A stretch of 64,000 bases of DNA from Yponomeuta sedellus (lineage: Eukaryota; Arthropoda; Insecta; Lepidoptera; Yponomeutidae). Every line of letters begins with the position of its first letter. Within the stretch, counting starts at the first letter, position 1. The position numbers and the translations under genes were made by a program. The notes under the pieces are model-generated. The model saw only the letters and a program-made list of their open reading frames with translations. It made no database searches and was not told the origin of the DNA. The DNA is taken from assembly GCA_934045075.1 (NCBI GenBank), contig OW203736.1, forward strand, positions 6,496,091 to 6,560,090, given 5' to 3'. Positions 52,810-62,319 of the stretch are shown one piece after another.

Positions 52810-55313
52810 ACAATTACATACATACAGAATCGGTGGTAGCCCGGTTGGCTGCGCACGTATTGACTAGTCTTTCCTGTGGGCTAGACCGGCTAAGTTTGTA
52901 ACGGTGCAAACCTCTTTACACCATTTTTATTTCTTTTTCTATCTATAATTTTCAAATATTTCAATTACGTCACACATTATTCGAATTTCCTCATTTTTCA
53001 TCACTACTACTTTACCCTTCGACCAGATCCGACTATTTTACTTGCTTATCCGTTTTTCTCCAGTTTTCTGTTTTATTGTAAAATATTACTACATTATCAA
53101 CAAATAAAGCCACAATTGAAGTCGTTCCAGTGTCTATTATTATTATAAAAGATATACATCTTTCCATTGGCGCCCAACGTGGGGCAACAGGTAATATATA
53201 TATATTTTTAATATATTTATTTAAATAATATATTTTTATAGTAACGGTAATACATCGTTCCAAGTTGACACCATCTAAAACAATGTCCTAGGCACTGCAG
53301 CGTCCAAGTGGTCCCTTCATCAATCTCGTGTGAGTGAAGATACCACTGGACCCTGTATAAACCATCTCATTACATACAGACATACCTACATATGCGGTAA
53401 AAAATAAATGGCAAACTTATCCTCCTATATAGGTATACATGTACTAGGAAAAAAATTATAAACACTTTATTGCACAACCAGAGAAGAATATACAACCACG
53501 ATTTCTCATGTCTAAGTAATGTTATTGTTATCGAGCAACGCCAGTTTGATGTTAGTATGTACTTTAGGTAAGAGTAGTATTATGTAGTTAGGTATTATGT
53601 GTGTTAGGGTAAATAGGTTTTTATTTTTGCCTTGGATTTTACAAAAGTTAATTTGCTTTAAAAGATTTATGACCTTGTTTTGCTCGATTTCTTTTGTTTG
53701 CATTTAGACGAACATTCGGTGCGAGGCCCATTGTCTAGTTTTGGGCTTTTACAACTCTCTGCCATAAACGCGTGGCGGCGCGCAGTAAAGGCAATAAACG
53801 CATACACTGACGTGGTGACTCACGCACACAGATGTGAGCGGCCACCAGCGACGCGTGCGCCTAGAGTCATCTAGGTATTTTGTCAAGCCTCGACGAAGCC
53901 TACTCTAATCTAGGTCCTGCAGTAGGTTAATAGATGCATACATAGATAAAGCATATCCAAGACCTAGTTTGCAAAACATTGTGTCTACAATTCACAAGCG
54001 TTAGTACCATGCAAGCCTTAAAATCTAGATATATATAGGTTTAGATAGAAGCAATAATAAAAATAGGGTGCGCTAATAAATAAAGAGTTAAATAAATACA
54101 TGCATAAATGAAAGCCTTAAATCTAAAAGCACTTAATGCATAAAACTTAAGCCTAGAAAGCCGATCAAACTTACAACTAGGAAAAATTCATTGTATTTTA
54201 TTCTTAATCCTAAGATAATTTGTAAGCAAAGCAGCCTTAAAGTACCCAGGGCCCATATAGATAAGTAAATATAATATTTATATGAGGGAATAAATAAAAC
54301 AAGTATGCATAAGTCATCCCACGCCGTCGACGTGTACCTGGGATTCCTTATGCAGCATTTATTGACGTCCAACCAATAAAAGAAACTCGAAGTACCATAG
54401 CTCTGAAAAGAGCTGTTTGTCTCGCAGACCGGCCGGTGCTCCCATAGTTTAAAGACTTGGGACAAGTCTGACCCAGCGATAACAAGTATTGAAAACGGCC
54501 GCATGGACGCGTCTGCTTCCAATGCCGGTCGATCGCTGAGTGGCGCGCGCGGGCTGGCGCTTCGACTTTTATGCAAATCCCTTGAGTAAGTCTTCTACGT
54601 TTAAAATTTGCACGTAAATTAAAATTTAAGAACGTAGTTTGATTAAGCGTGTTTTGTTTAGTATATTTGTAAAATTTGATGATGATCGGCCTACGTTTAC
54701 TAGGAGAAAATCGATGTTAAAGTTTGTATGGAGAAACTTTAGAGGCTTATTTCAGCACTTTAATTTGGAAAATTTTACAAAAATGTACGTTGTTTACGTA
54801 AAGAATGTTAATATCTAGTGAATAAGCTAAAAATATCTGAAAATTGTTACATTTTTCTACCAATTAAAGCTGTTCAAAGTTTGCAATGTTTAAAGCCTAA
54901 TATCTTCAAAGTTATAATTGGAAAATGCAAATAAATGGTTTTATACTGAAGAGTTCATGAAAACAAACAAATGTAAATAGGTATAATGTTAATTTTTTAT
55001 GTATTTCATGGAAAAAAAAAAAAAAGTAGTGTTGAAAGTTCGTAGTACATTTTGCTCAATAACTCCCAAACTGTTAAAGTTAGCGTAATGAAACTTACAC
55101 CATTGGAATTGTGAACAAATTTTCTTTCGAATTGCATACTTTTAATCAAAGAAATCTAAATGATGTAAATTCAAACTTTGTATTGAATAGTTAGAACGGT
55201 GCGGCAGCGCTATCTCGCTCTCGCGTTTTTGTGAGCCACACCTATTATGTTCATCTCGTTACAACAACACCAAGCTACGATTGTATTTTTCTGCATAAAT
55301 TGAGCGCATTTTT
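52810..55313. other. Unassigned DNA upstream of the Jockey insertion; contains the 5' part of the BEL LTR
   Basis: 53307-53350 carries the hairpin repeat shared with 43034-43075. The BEL/Pao 5' LTR must start somewhere upstream of 55324, but without the 3' LTR in the window its left end cannot be fixed. The 147-codon minus-strand frame at 54133-54576 has no familiar motif. No host gene recognised. Confidence 0.4.
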
Positions 55314-55324
55314 TATTGTCAGTC
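55314..55324 (+). repeat. Jockey target-site duplication, left copy
   Basis: TATTGTCAGTC. The identical right copy is at 60439-60449, immediately after the poly(A) tail. Confidence 0.88.
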
Positions 55325-55606
55325 GTCGGCCACTGGCTCGCGTGCACAGTGCGCCCGTGCATTGCCGGCGAGTTTTGCGTACTGTATTCTAATACACTCT
55401 TCCCTCTTTTTCAGAGTTCGAGTGCTCCGTCCTGCCGGATTGCTCAAGTAAGTGCCTAGGTTCTATACTAGGTATTACTCCCCGTTTTGCTTGTTTTGTT
55501 TTTTTCTATTTTCTTGTAACGTAAATTGCTAGGCATTACGTCTAAACTCACGTTATCTCCCGCTCCCCTGCCACTGGCAGGGGAGCTGTTAGCCCCGTCC
55601 GCCACT

Positions 55607-57238
55607 ATGGCTACCTCATGGAGCCACTCATGGCTCATCGAGTTTATTTCGTCCCGTGGCCTCGCCCACGATGTGGACGTTTTTATATCTCAGAAAGTAG
55701 GGCACGCTATCCCTATAGCGATCCCCGACTCCCCCGACTCCCCCGCCCCCGCTGCCATCTCTGACTCTCCTGAGTCCCCCCCTGCCCCCACCGTTATCCC
55801 GGCCTCTCCCGTGATCCTCCCCTCCCCGTCCCCGATGGATACCGAGTCCATCTCGGGCTCCGCCACGTCCCGCACTAGGAAGCGATCCATCTCGCGTTCC
55901 GAGCGGCCCGGGAGCTCCTGCTCCTCCCCCTCCTCCTCCTCGGAGGTGAACACCGTCACCGGTGACTTCACCACCGTCACGTCCAGGAAGAAGAGGCAGC
56001 GCAAGCTAGCCTCTTCGAAGAGGACTCCCCCCACCCCCGCGGCTCCCGCCGCCCCATCCCCCGCGGCTCCCGCCGCCCCCTCCCCCGCGGTCTCCGCGCC
56101 CCCCTCCTCCACGGATACTATACGTCCGCTAATGTCAATTGACATTCCCGCCCCACCGAAGCCGTTCTCACGGTCCTCCCCCCAGCCTTCGAAGGCCAAA
56201 TCCCCTCCTCCCGTGTACCTACGGGACAAGTCCGCATGGACTAAGGTCGGGCAGTTATGTAAGGACAATAATGTCCACTACCTCAGGGCGCGGAACAACG
56301 CCGATAACATAGTTATCGAGACCGCGACTACCGACCACTTCAGGAGCCTGACTAGGCTCCTCACTCTCCACAAGGTCCCATATCACACCTATGCGCTCCC
56401 CGAGGAGCGCAAGGTGCGGGCCGTGCTCCGAGGCGTTCCCATGGAACTTTCCAAGGACGCCATTAAGGACGACCTTGTCTCACAAGGTCATCCCGTCGAG
56501 GCGGTGCATCCCATGCACAGCAGCCGCGGGAAGTCCTTCCCCCTTGTCTTGGTGATACTCACCAATTCCCCCCAAGCCCGCTCCATCTTCTCGGGAGTCC
56601 CCACAGTTTGTGGGCTCTCGAACATCAAAGTTGAAAAGCCCCATAGGCGGGGCCACCCCGGCCAATGCCACCGCTGCCAGCTCTATGGCCACGCGGCGGC
56701 AAACTGCTCCGCTCCTCCCAGATGCGTGAAGTGCCTAGAGCCTCACGCCACCGGGGAGTGCTTGCGCACTCGCGACTCGGAAGTCCCTCCGGCTTGCGTA
56801 CTGTGCAACCAGTCCGGCCATACGGCCAATTACCGGGGGTGCCCGCGTGCCCCCCGCCCCTCCGCCCCTAAGGCTCCCAAGGCCCCAAAGGCCCCCCTCT
56901 CCCAGAGGAAATCAGTGCCGGCACTGAACACTCCCGCCTTCCCGCCCCTGGGCCGCTCCAGTGCGAAACCCACCCCTCCTCCAACCCCAGCATGGGGCCC
57001 CCGCCCTATCCCTCCTCCCTCCACAGCAAGGCCCGTAGCGGCCACTCAGGCTTGTCCCCCCTCTGCCCCAATCAGGTCTCAGACAGCTGACGACCTTAGA
57101 GTCATCAGTGATGCCATTCAAAATATTGATTTGGCGGAGATTTCCGTATTGGCGCACAAGCTGCGCACCGCGACCTCCCCCGGCGCGCGTCTTGCCGCCC
57201 TTGCCGAGCATAGTTATATGCTCTCTCGTCTTGCTTAG
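55607..57238 (+). CDS. Jockey-like ORF1 (Gag-like nucleic-acid-binding protein)
   Basis: 543 aa. I start at the ATG at 55607 (MATSWSHSW); the same frame is open upstream but only from a TTG. Residues about 35-215 are rich in proline, alanine and serine. A PRE/RRM-like central part follows (VRAVLRGVPMELSKDAIKDD). Three CCHC zinc knuckles come next: C354-C357-H362-C367, C373-C376-H380-C385 and C397-C400-H405-C412. A proline-rich stretch and a short helical tail end the protein. In Jockey and R1-type elements such proteins coat the element RNA and carry it to the nucleus or chromatin. The spacing of the second and third knuckles (CX2CX3HX4C, CX2CX4HX6C) is usual for this clade. Confidence 0.92.
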   Translation: MATSWSHSWLIEFISSRGLAHDVDVFISQKVGHAIPIAIPDSPDSPAPAAISDSPESPPAPTVIPASPVILPSPSPMDTESISGSATSRTRKRSISRSERPGSSCSSPSSSSEVNTVTGDFTTVTSRKKRQRKLASSKRTPPTPAAPAAPSPAAPAAPSPAVSAPPSSTDTIRPLMSIDIPAPPKPFSRSSPQPSKAKSPPPVYLRDKSAWTKVGQLCKDNNVHYLRARNNADNIVIETATTDHFRSLTRLLTLHKVPYHTYALPEERKVRAVLRGVPMELSKDAIKDDLVSQGHPVEAVHPMHSSRGKSFPLVLVILTNSPQARSIFSGVPTVCGLSNIKVEKPHRRGHPGQCHRCQLYGHAAANCSAPPRCVKCLEPHATGECLRTRDSEVPPACVLCNQSGHTANYRGCPRAPRPSAPKAPKAPKAPLSQRKSVPALNTPAFPPLGRSSAKPTPPPTPAWGPRPIPPPSTARPVAATQACPPSAPIRSQTADDLRVISDAIQNIDLAEISVLAHKLRTATSPGARLAALAEHSYMLSRLA

Positions 57239-57266
57239 TTAGTTAGTTTATAGCTAAACTAACTAA
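57239..57266 (+). promoter_or_regulatory. 12-bp-stem hairpin between ORF1 stop and ORF2 start
   Basis: TTAGTTAGTTTA (57239-57250) and TAAACTAACTAA (57255-57266) are perfect reverse complements around a TAGC loop. The stem begins at the base after the ORF1 TAG and ends on the A of the ORF2 ATG. Related elements translate ORF2 by termination-reinitiation, with RNA structure near the junction contributing in at least SART1; a similar role here is inference. Confidence 0.7.
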
Positions 57267-60160
57267 TGCCGGTCCCTCAGGACACCCCCCCACCCCCGCG
57301 CGTCAGCACGGGCCGACTCAAGCCTAAGGGCGTCTCGCTTATTTCGTACAACGCTCGCGGTCTCCGCAGCAATGTACACGAACTCAGGGAATTCGTTAAA
57401 GTCAACGAAGTGGACCTGCTCCTAGTGCAGGAAACTTGGCTCAAGCCCCGTACTCGGGGACTGAGGATTCCCAAGTTTACTCTCGTAAGAAATGACAGAG
57501 CCGACGGCCGTCAAGGCGGCGGCACTGCCATTTATTACAAGAGTTCCCTTCACTGCTCCCATGTCCCCACTCCGGCTCTCTCCAACATGGAAGCCACTGT
57601 CTGCAGACTAGGTATGACGGGACATCCGTCCTTAGTAGTAGCTTCAATTTATATTCCCAGCGGAACACTACCCTTACGGAGTGATTTCGAAGCCATCCTC
57701 GCTCTAGGCCCCCATACCGTGATGTTCGGGGATTTCAACTCGAAACACACGGATTGGACCTGCCTACAGACGAACTCTGGTGGCATTGCCCTTCTCGGTC
57801 TAACCGAATCGTTGGAATTAGACGTCCTATGTCCGTTTTCTCCAACTCACTACCCTGACAACCCAGCGCACTCCCCCGACGTGCTAGATTTCGCCCTTTT
57901 AAAGGGCGTCAGCCTCAACCTCAGGTCGATCGAGCCTCTCGACGACCTAGGTTCCGACCACCGACCGGTCTCGCTCCAGCTAGGTCCCCCGACTCACTCC
58001 ACACTCTCTGTTAAGACTATCACTAACTGGGACGGTGTTAAAGCCTCCCTAGTCACCGTTGCTGAAGCCCCCGATTCGCCTCTTGTGCTCACACCCGGCT
58101 GTCTTGACAGCACGGATAAAATAGATAGCGCCGTAGACTCCCTCACGCATGTGATCCAAACAGCCATCCGTGACAACGAACACCAAGTCCCGGTCCATGA
58201 CCGTAAGCTCCCTCTCGACGTCAGAAATCTGATAAGGGCCAAAAGAGCCGCCCTTCGAAGGGCCTCGCTCTACCCAACTCCTGCCTACAGGAAACGTGCA
58301 AACGTCCTCCAACGGCAAGTCCGGTCGCGGCTCTCCGAATTGAGCAACTCCAATTGGGGTGACCTCATGGAGACCATTTCCCCCTCCCACGTAGCATACT
58401 ATAAAGTAGCTAGGGCCCTTCGGGTTGACGCGATCACCCACACCCCTCCCTTGATGCGTCCCGATGGCACTACCGCCTTCGAGGACGACGAAAAGGCCGA
58501 ATGCTTCGCTGACAGCATTGAGGCTCAATGCTCTCCCAGCGTCCAGCATAGAGACCCAGTTCACATAGGCAAGGTTGAGGAGGAGGTCCGTAAAAAGACC
58601 TCCCTCCCCTTAACCGACGACCCTATCGCGGTATCCACTGACGAAATTCAGCTTTTTATCAAAAGACTGAAACGTAAAAAGGCCCCAGGAGCGGACGGTA
58701 TTGCCAACCTAGCGCTCAAAAACTTCCCCGGCCAGGTGCTCACCCTCCTTGCCATTCTCTTCAATGCCTGCTTTGACCTCTGTCACTTTCCATCCGCATG
58801 GAAAGAGGCGACAGTCATAGGCATTCCCAAGCCCGGGAAGCCCCTCAACGTCCCATCTAGCCACCGCCCCATCAGCCTTCTTAAGGCCATGGGCAAGCTC
58901 TTCGAACGAGTTATTCTCACTCGTATGAGAAACCACCTCTTCCCGTCAGAGGGACCCCCTCTCATCATCCATCACCAATTTGGCTTTCGAGCTAGGCACT
59001 CTTGCCCTCAACAAGTCCACCGCATAGTAGAGTATATCTTGAGTGGTTTCTTCCCTAGGCGCGAAAAGACGGTAGCCGTCTTCTTCGATGTCGCCAAGGC
59101 CTTTGACAAGGTCTGGCACGCAGGGCTCGTGTACAAATTGTACGAACTGGGTCTCCCCGACCGACTTGTCCGCGTCATATATAGCTTTTTGAAGGATCGG
59201 TCCTTCCGTTTTAGACACGAGGGGGTACTCTCGTCCCCCCGTCCGCTCAGAGCCGGGGTCCCGCAAGGCTCCGTGCTCTCCCCCCTCCTGTACATTTCGT
59301 ACACAAATGACATTCCCATTCCCGGCGATGGGGTCCAATTGTCACTTTTTGCCGACGACACCGCACTCTACTGCAAGAGTCGGCAGATGTCGTGTATCCT
59401 CCGCAAACTCCAACCCGCGGTCGATAAGCTAGGAGCCTGGTTCAGACTATGGCGCATCGAGGTCAACCCGGAGAAAAGCACGGCTGTGCGTTTTGAACAC
59501 AAGCGTGGACGGTTTCTCGGCGAGGACCCCCCCATTCGCATGTTAGGGACCCCAGTCCCCTGGCAAAAATCCGCCAAGTACCTAGGTGTCATTTTAGATA
59601 GGAACCTGACTTTCGTCCCACACATCCGGAAGGTGACCCGGACAGCCCGATTTTACCTAGGCCGCCTATCATCCATGATAGGCCGGCACAGTAGGATGTC
59701 AGCTAGGAACAAGCGAACGCTCTATAAGGTTTGCATTCGTCCCGTGATGACTTACGCGGCACCCGTCTTCGCTCACGCGTCCCCCTCAGCCCTGTACGGA
59801 CTGCAGAGGGTACAGAACATTTTTATTCGTAGGGCACTGAACGCTCACTGGTGCGTCAGGAACGCAGACCTACATCGGGACATGGAAATCCCAACCATGC
59901 AGCAATTTATTAGGTCCCTCTCAGAGACGTTCTTCAGCACTGCTGAAGAACATCCCAACCCCCTGATCCGCGAAGCAGCGGCTTACTCTCCGCCCACGAC
60001 GGACCCACGTTACCTGGTGCGCAGGCCCAGGAACGTACTCGTTGACCCGCCCGACAAATTGTCGTCTGACCTGAACCACCTCCTAGAGGCTCGGTCTCAG
60101 TCAGACGCGCCCCCCTCCTCTGCCAGTGTCCCCCCTAGGGGGGGCACTGCTCTTTCATAG
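57266..60160 (+). CDS. Jockey-like ORF2: AP endonuclease plus reverse transcriptase
   Basis: 964 aa. Residues about 22-235 are an APE-like endonuclease: SYNARGL with N29, QET at 55-57, GDFNSKH at 155-161 and SDHRP at 230-234. The reverse transcriptase occupies about 450-770, with APGADGI, FFDVAKAFDKVWH, GVPQGSVLSPLL and the catalytic FADD at 695-698, then KYLGVILDRNL. The C-terminal part has no obvious zinc finger. It nicks the target and copies element RNA there. The domain set and single-chain arrangement match the Jockey clade. It lies 27 nt after ORF1 in a different frame and contains no premature stop, so it is a plausible source of active enzyme. Confidence 0.95.
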   Translation: MPVPQDTPPPPRVSTGRLKPKGVSLISYNARGLRSNVHELREFVKVNEVDLLLVQETWLKPRTRGLRIPKFTLVRNDRADGRQGGGTAIYYKSSLHCSHVPTPALSNMEATVCRLGMTGHPSLVVASIYIPSGTLPLRSDFEAILALGPHTVMFGDFNSKHTDWTCLQTNSGGIALLGLTESLELDVLCPFSPTHYPDNPAHSPDVLDFALLKGVSLNLRSIEPLDDLGSDHRPVSLQLGPPTHSTLSVKTITNWDGVKASLVTVAEAPDSPLVLTPGCLDSTDKIDSAVDSLTHVIQTAIRDNEHQVPVHDRKLPLDVRNLIRAKRAALRRASLYPTPAYRKRANVLQRQVRSRLSELSNSNWGDLMETISPSHVAYYKVARALRVDAITHTPPLMRPDGTTAFEDDEKAECFADSIEAQCSPSVQHRDPVHIGKVEEEVRKKTSLPLTDDPIAVSTDEIQLFIKRLKRKKAPGADGIANLALKNFPGQVLTLLAILFNACFDLCHFPSAWKEATVIGIPKPGKPLNVPSSHRPISLLKAMGKLFERVILTRMRNHLFPSEGPPLIIHHQFGFRARHSCPQQVHRIVEYILSGFFPRREKTVAVFFDVAKAFDKVWHAGLVYKLYELGLPDRLVRVIYSFLKDRSFRFRHEGVLSSPRPLRAGVPQGSVLSPLLYISYTNDIPIPGDGVQLSLFADDTALYCKSRQMSCILRKLQPAVDKLGAWFRLWRIEVNPEKSTAVRFEHKRGRFLGEDPPIRMLGTPVPWQKSAKYLGVILDRNLTFVPHIRKVTRTARFYLGRLSSMIGRHSRMSARNKRTLYKVCIRPVMTYAAPVFAHASPSALYGLQRVQNIFIRRALNAHWCVRNADLHRDMEIPTMQQFIRSLSETFFSTAEEHPNPLIREAAAYSPPTTDPRYLVRRPRNVLVDPPDKLSSDLNHLLEARSQSDAPPSSASVPPRGGTALS

Positions 60161-60438
60161 CAGTTTTGTAATATAAACTCTTCTAAGCGGACGCTCCGCT
60201 AGGGAGCTCCGCTGTGCGCCCTCCTCGGCCTCGAGGGGGGTCGCTCCCGATGTGGGTTTAGGGGTCTCTAGGACCAAAACCAGTCCCAAGGTGGTGTTTA
60301 GTGGGTAGGCGCACTTCTTGTGAGTCCCACATTGGCAGCACGGCCGGGTCCGTGCTGTTATGCATGAGCATTCACCACCTCCCTCCCCCGTGTCCTCCGG
60401 AGGGTGCCCTTTATAGGGTTAAAAAAAAAAAAAAAAAA
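60161..60438 (+). other. Jockey 3' UTR and poly(A) tail
   Basis: GC-rich 3' UTR with a small potential hairpin (cagcacggccgggtccgtgctg, 60338-60359), ending in an A-run at 60421-60438. Confidence 0.8.
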
Positions 60439-60449
60439 TATTGTCAGTC
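60439..60449 (+). repeat. Jockey target-site duplication, right copy
   Basis: TATTGTCAGTC, continuing into AGTCGTTCTACC of the interrupted LTR. Confidence 0.88.
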
Positions 60450-60579
60450 AGTCGTTCTACCGCCGCGCTCTTCAACACTCTTGTATACCGTATACCGTGT
60501 GCCAATATACGTCTGAAATCGACATCATCGTGTTTTTCACTGGACCTGCTATGCCACCCTGCACCTGAAATCCCCTACA
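60450..60579 (+). repeat. 3' part of BEL/Pao 5' LTR
   Basis: The LTR is split by the Jockey element. The portion after the insertion ends at CCCCTACA just before the primer-binding site. The 5' boundary and length of the LTR cannot be set from this window. The insertion point has TCAGTCAGTCGTTC, an initiator-like sequence, so it may be the transcription start region. Confidence 0.65.
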
Positions 60580-60584
60580 GAGTT

Positions 60585-60602
60585 TGGTCCTTCGAGCCGG
60601 AT
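60585..60602 (+). promoter_or_regulatory. Primer-binding site matching tRNA-Tyr
   Basis: TGGTCCTTCGAGCCGGAT is complementary to the 3' end of eukaryotic tRNA-Tyr including CCA (recalled sequence). It lies 6 nt after the LTR end, the position expected for a minus-strand primer site. Confidence 0.75.
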
Positions 60603-60645
60603 CTTCAGGGCAGGCCTCCAGTCACGTCGACCAGACCACCGTGCT

Positions 60646-62319
60646 ATGGAAACTAGGAGCAAGACAGCAGCAAGGAAGAGCACGGCGGACGACTCCGGCG
60701 TCAATATTGTTCAGATGGCGACGACGCCGTCATCAACTGCTCTGGGATCGTCCACGCCGGCGGCAGCGGGAGCTGCTGTTGCGAGCGACAGACGACCTAC
60801 GAACCTTCATACGTCGCTCACTATGACCGACGCCACCACAAGCACGATTCGCCGCCCAGCGAGTCAAGCATCGTCCTCCAGCAGACGGAGCAAAACACTG
60901 CGACTTCAAGCCGAAGCAGAGGCCCAAGAAGAGCTAGCACGCCTTGAAGAAGCCGCCGCTCAAGATAAACACCGCGCCCGGGCACTACGCATCTCAATCG
61001 AGGAGGAAAATCAACGAGATCGCGCTAACTTGCGGGCCCAGCGTCTCGCTTTTGAAGAGGAACGTCTACGCGACCTCGAGCGCACGAGAGAGCTTCGCAA
61101 AGCAGCGGTGGAGAAGAAACTCGCCTACGACATCTCGATAGCCGAAGAAGCCGACAGCGACAACGCCGACAGCGACGTCAAACGCACCCCAATGGATCCT
61201 ACAGTGCGCGTAGAAGAGTGGATTCAGTCGCAGTCGACGGACTACAAAGAAGTTACCTCGCGCCCGCTACCGCGAACGAAAACTGTTACTGTCGAGAGTG
61301 CCGCGCCTAAAAACCGCGAATCGCTGAGAAATGTGCCTAAAGAATTTTACGAACTTCCGCCTTTCACAGGCTCAGTAGGCGCGTGGATTTCGTTCAAACG
61401 AAAATTCGAAGAAACAACGCGAAAATACGGTTTCGACGACTATGAAAATCTCTGTAGACTACAATCGGCAGTGCGGGGCGATGCGAGACGGCGCGTTGAA
61501 GATATGTTAGTCAGAGGTGACTCACCGCGCGTTATTATGGACCATTTAAGTGATTTATACGAGGACCCTCTGGCAACAATAAATGAAGTGACGGACAGAG
61601 TGTCGAAATTGCCGTTCATCAGTGAAAATTTGCGCGAAGTGACGGACTTTGCTGCTGAACTGCGAAACTGCGTTTTCTTGCTCGAGTACGGGGGCGGCCA
61701 ACTTCACCTACATGACCTGTGGCTGACCCGCGAAGTTTTACTGCGATTCCCGCAACACTTGATGCAAGCCTATGACCGGTACCTCACAGACATGGGACCC
61801 GAGCACGAGTTACTGAGAGTTTCACCGAGCCTGAAAGTGTTGACGGAGTTTCTCGCCACTCAAGCCAAAAGCGCTGCATTGTTGGCCAGCTGCTCGGCGG
61901 GCATGCGTCATACATCTGCACGACCACGCGCAGCGCCGGTGCCGCCACGAACAACTACTCAGCAACGGGACCCGCCACGACCGCAACAAAGGCCTCCACA
62001 AGCACCACAGTCGCGTCCTTACGCGCCTAGTAGGCCTCAGCGTGCTTTTGTAACAGCGGAGCTGCCTGAAAAAGTAAATACCGACACACCGCCCGAACCT
62101 TGTAAAATGTGTGAAAGTACCGAGCATAAACTGAAAGACTGTGCCAAATTCAAAGAACTTTCGCTAAGTGAGAAATGGGACTCAATAAAGAAATGGCGTT
62201 TGTGTGGCAAGTGTCTAGCACGCCCGCATCATCGGTTCTTATGCCGGGCTAAACGTTGTCCACGTTGCAACGCTCATCACCACGTCTTGCTTCACGACGA
62301 CAGTAAAAACAACGCGTGA
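60646..62319 (+). CDS. BEL/Pao Gag
   Basis: 557 aa, starting METRSKTAARK 44 nt after the primer-binding site. A basic, arginine/glutamate-rich coiled-coil-like stretch (residues about 75-180) precedes the Gag core (FTGSVGAWISFKRKFEETTR, LPFISENL, LTREVLLRFP), which resembles the DUF1759/BEL Gag region. A zinc knuckle follows (C486-C489-H494-C499), then further CxxC/H-rich residues (LCGKCLARPHH, RCPRCNAHHHVLLH). It would form the particle and bind genomic RNA. It ends at TGA 62317-62319, after which pol continues in the same frame. The host element is disabled or altered by the Jockey insertion in its LTR. Confidence 0.9.
   Translation: METRSKTAARKSTADDSGVNIVQMATTPSSTALGSSTPAAAGAAVASDRRPTNLHTSLTMTDATTSTIRRPASQASSSSRRSKTLRLQAEAEAQEELARLEEAAAQDKHRARALRISIEEENQRDRANLRAQRLAFEEERLRDLERTRELRKAAVEKKLAYDISIAEEADSDNADSDVKRTPMDPTVRVEEWIQSQSTDYKEVTSRPLPRTKTVTVESAAPKNRESLRNVPKEFYELPPFTGSVGAWISFKRKFEETTRKYGFDDYENLCRLQSAVRGDARRRVEDMLVRGDSPRVIMDHLSDLYEDPLATINEVTDRVSKLPFISENLREVTDFAAELRNCVFLLEYGGGQLHLHDLWLTREVLLRFPQHLMQAYDRYLTDMGPEHELLRVSPSLKVLTEFLATQAKSAALLASCSAGMRHTSARPRAAPVPPRTTTQQRDPPRPQQRPPQAPQSRPYAPSRPQRAFVTAELPEKVNTDTPPEPCKMCESTEHKLKDCAKFKELSLSEKWDSIKKWRLCGKCLARPHHRFLCRAKRCPRCNAHHHVLLHDDSKNNA

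Larger units (their letters stand above)
55325..60438 (+). mobile_element. Full-length Jockey-like non-LTR retrotransposon
   Basis: The 5114-bp element runs from GTCGGCCACTGGCTCGCG to an 18-nt poly(A). It is flanked by TATTGTCAGTC at 55314-55324 and 60439-60449, a target-site duplication expected for target-primed reverse transcription. The order is 5' UTR, ORF1 (zinc-knuckle protein), 27-nt gap, ORF2 (endonuclease-reverse transcriptase), 3' UTR of about 260 nt, poly(A). Both ORFs are open and motif-complete, so the copy could be active. It is much more GC-rich than the surrounding DNA. Confidence 0.93.

Noticed and set aside
54133..54576. 147-codon minus-strand frame as a host gene
   Set aside because: No recognisable motif, no supporting splice or neighbour evidence; it lies near an LTR whose boundary is unknown, so it may be LTR or chance.
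55690..56268. 192-codon minus-strand frame within Jockey ORF1
   Set aside because: Shadow of the GC-rich, proline/alanine-coding strand; the plus-strand ORF1 has clear zinc knuckles.
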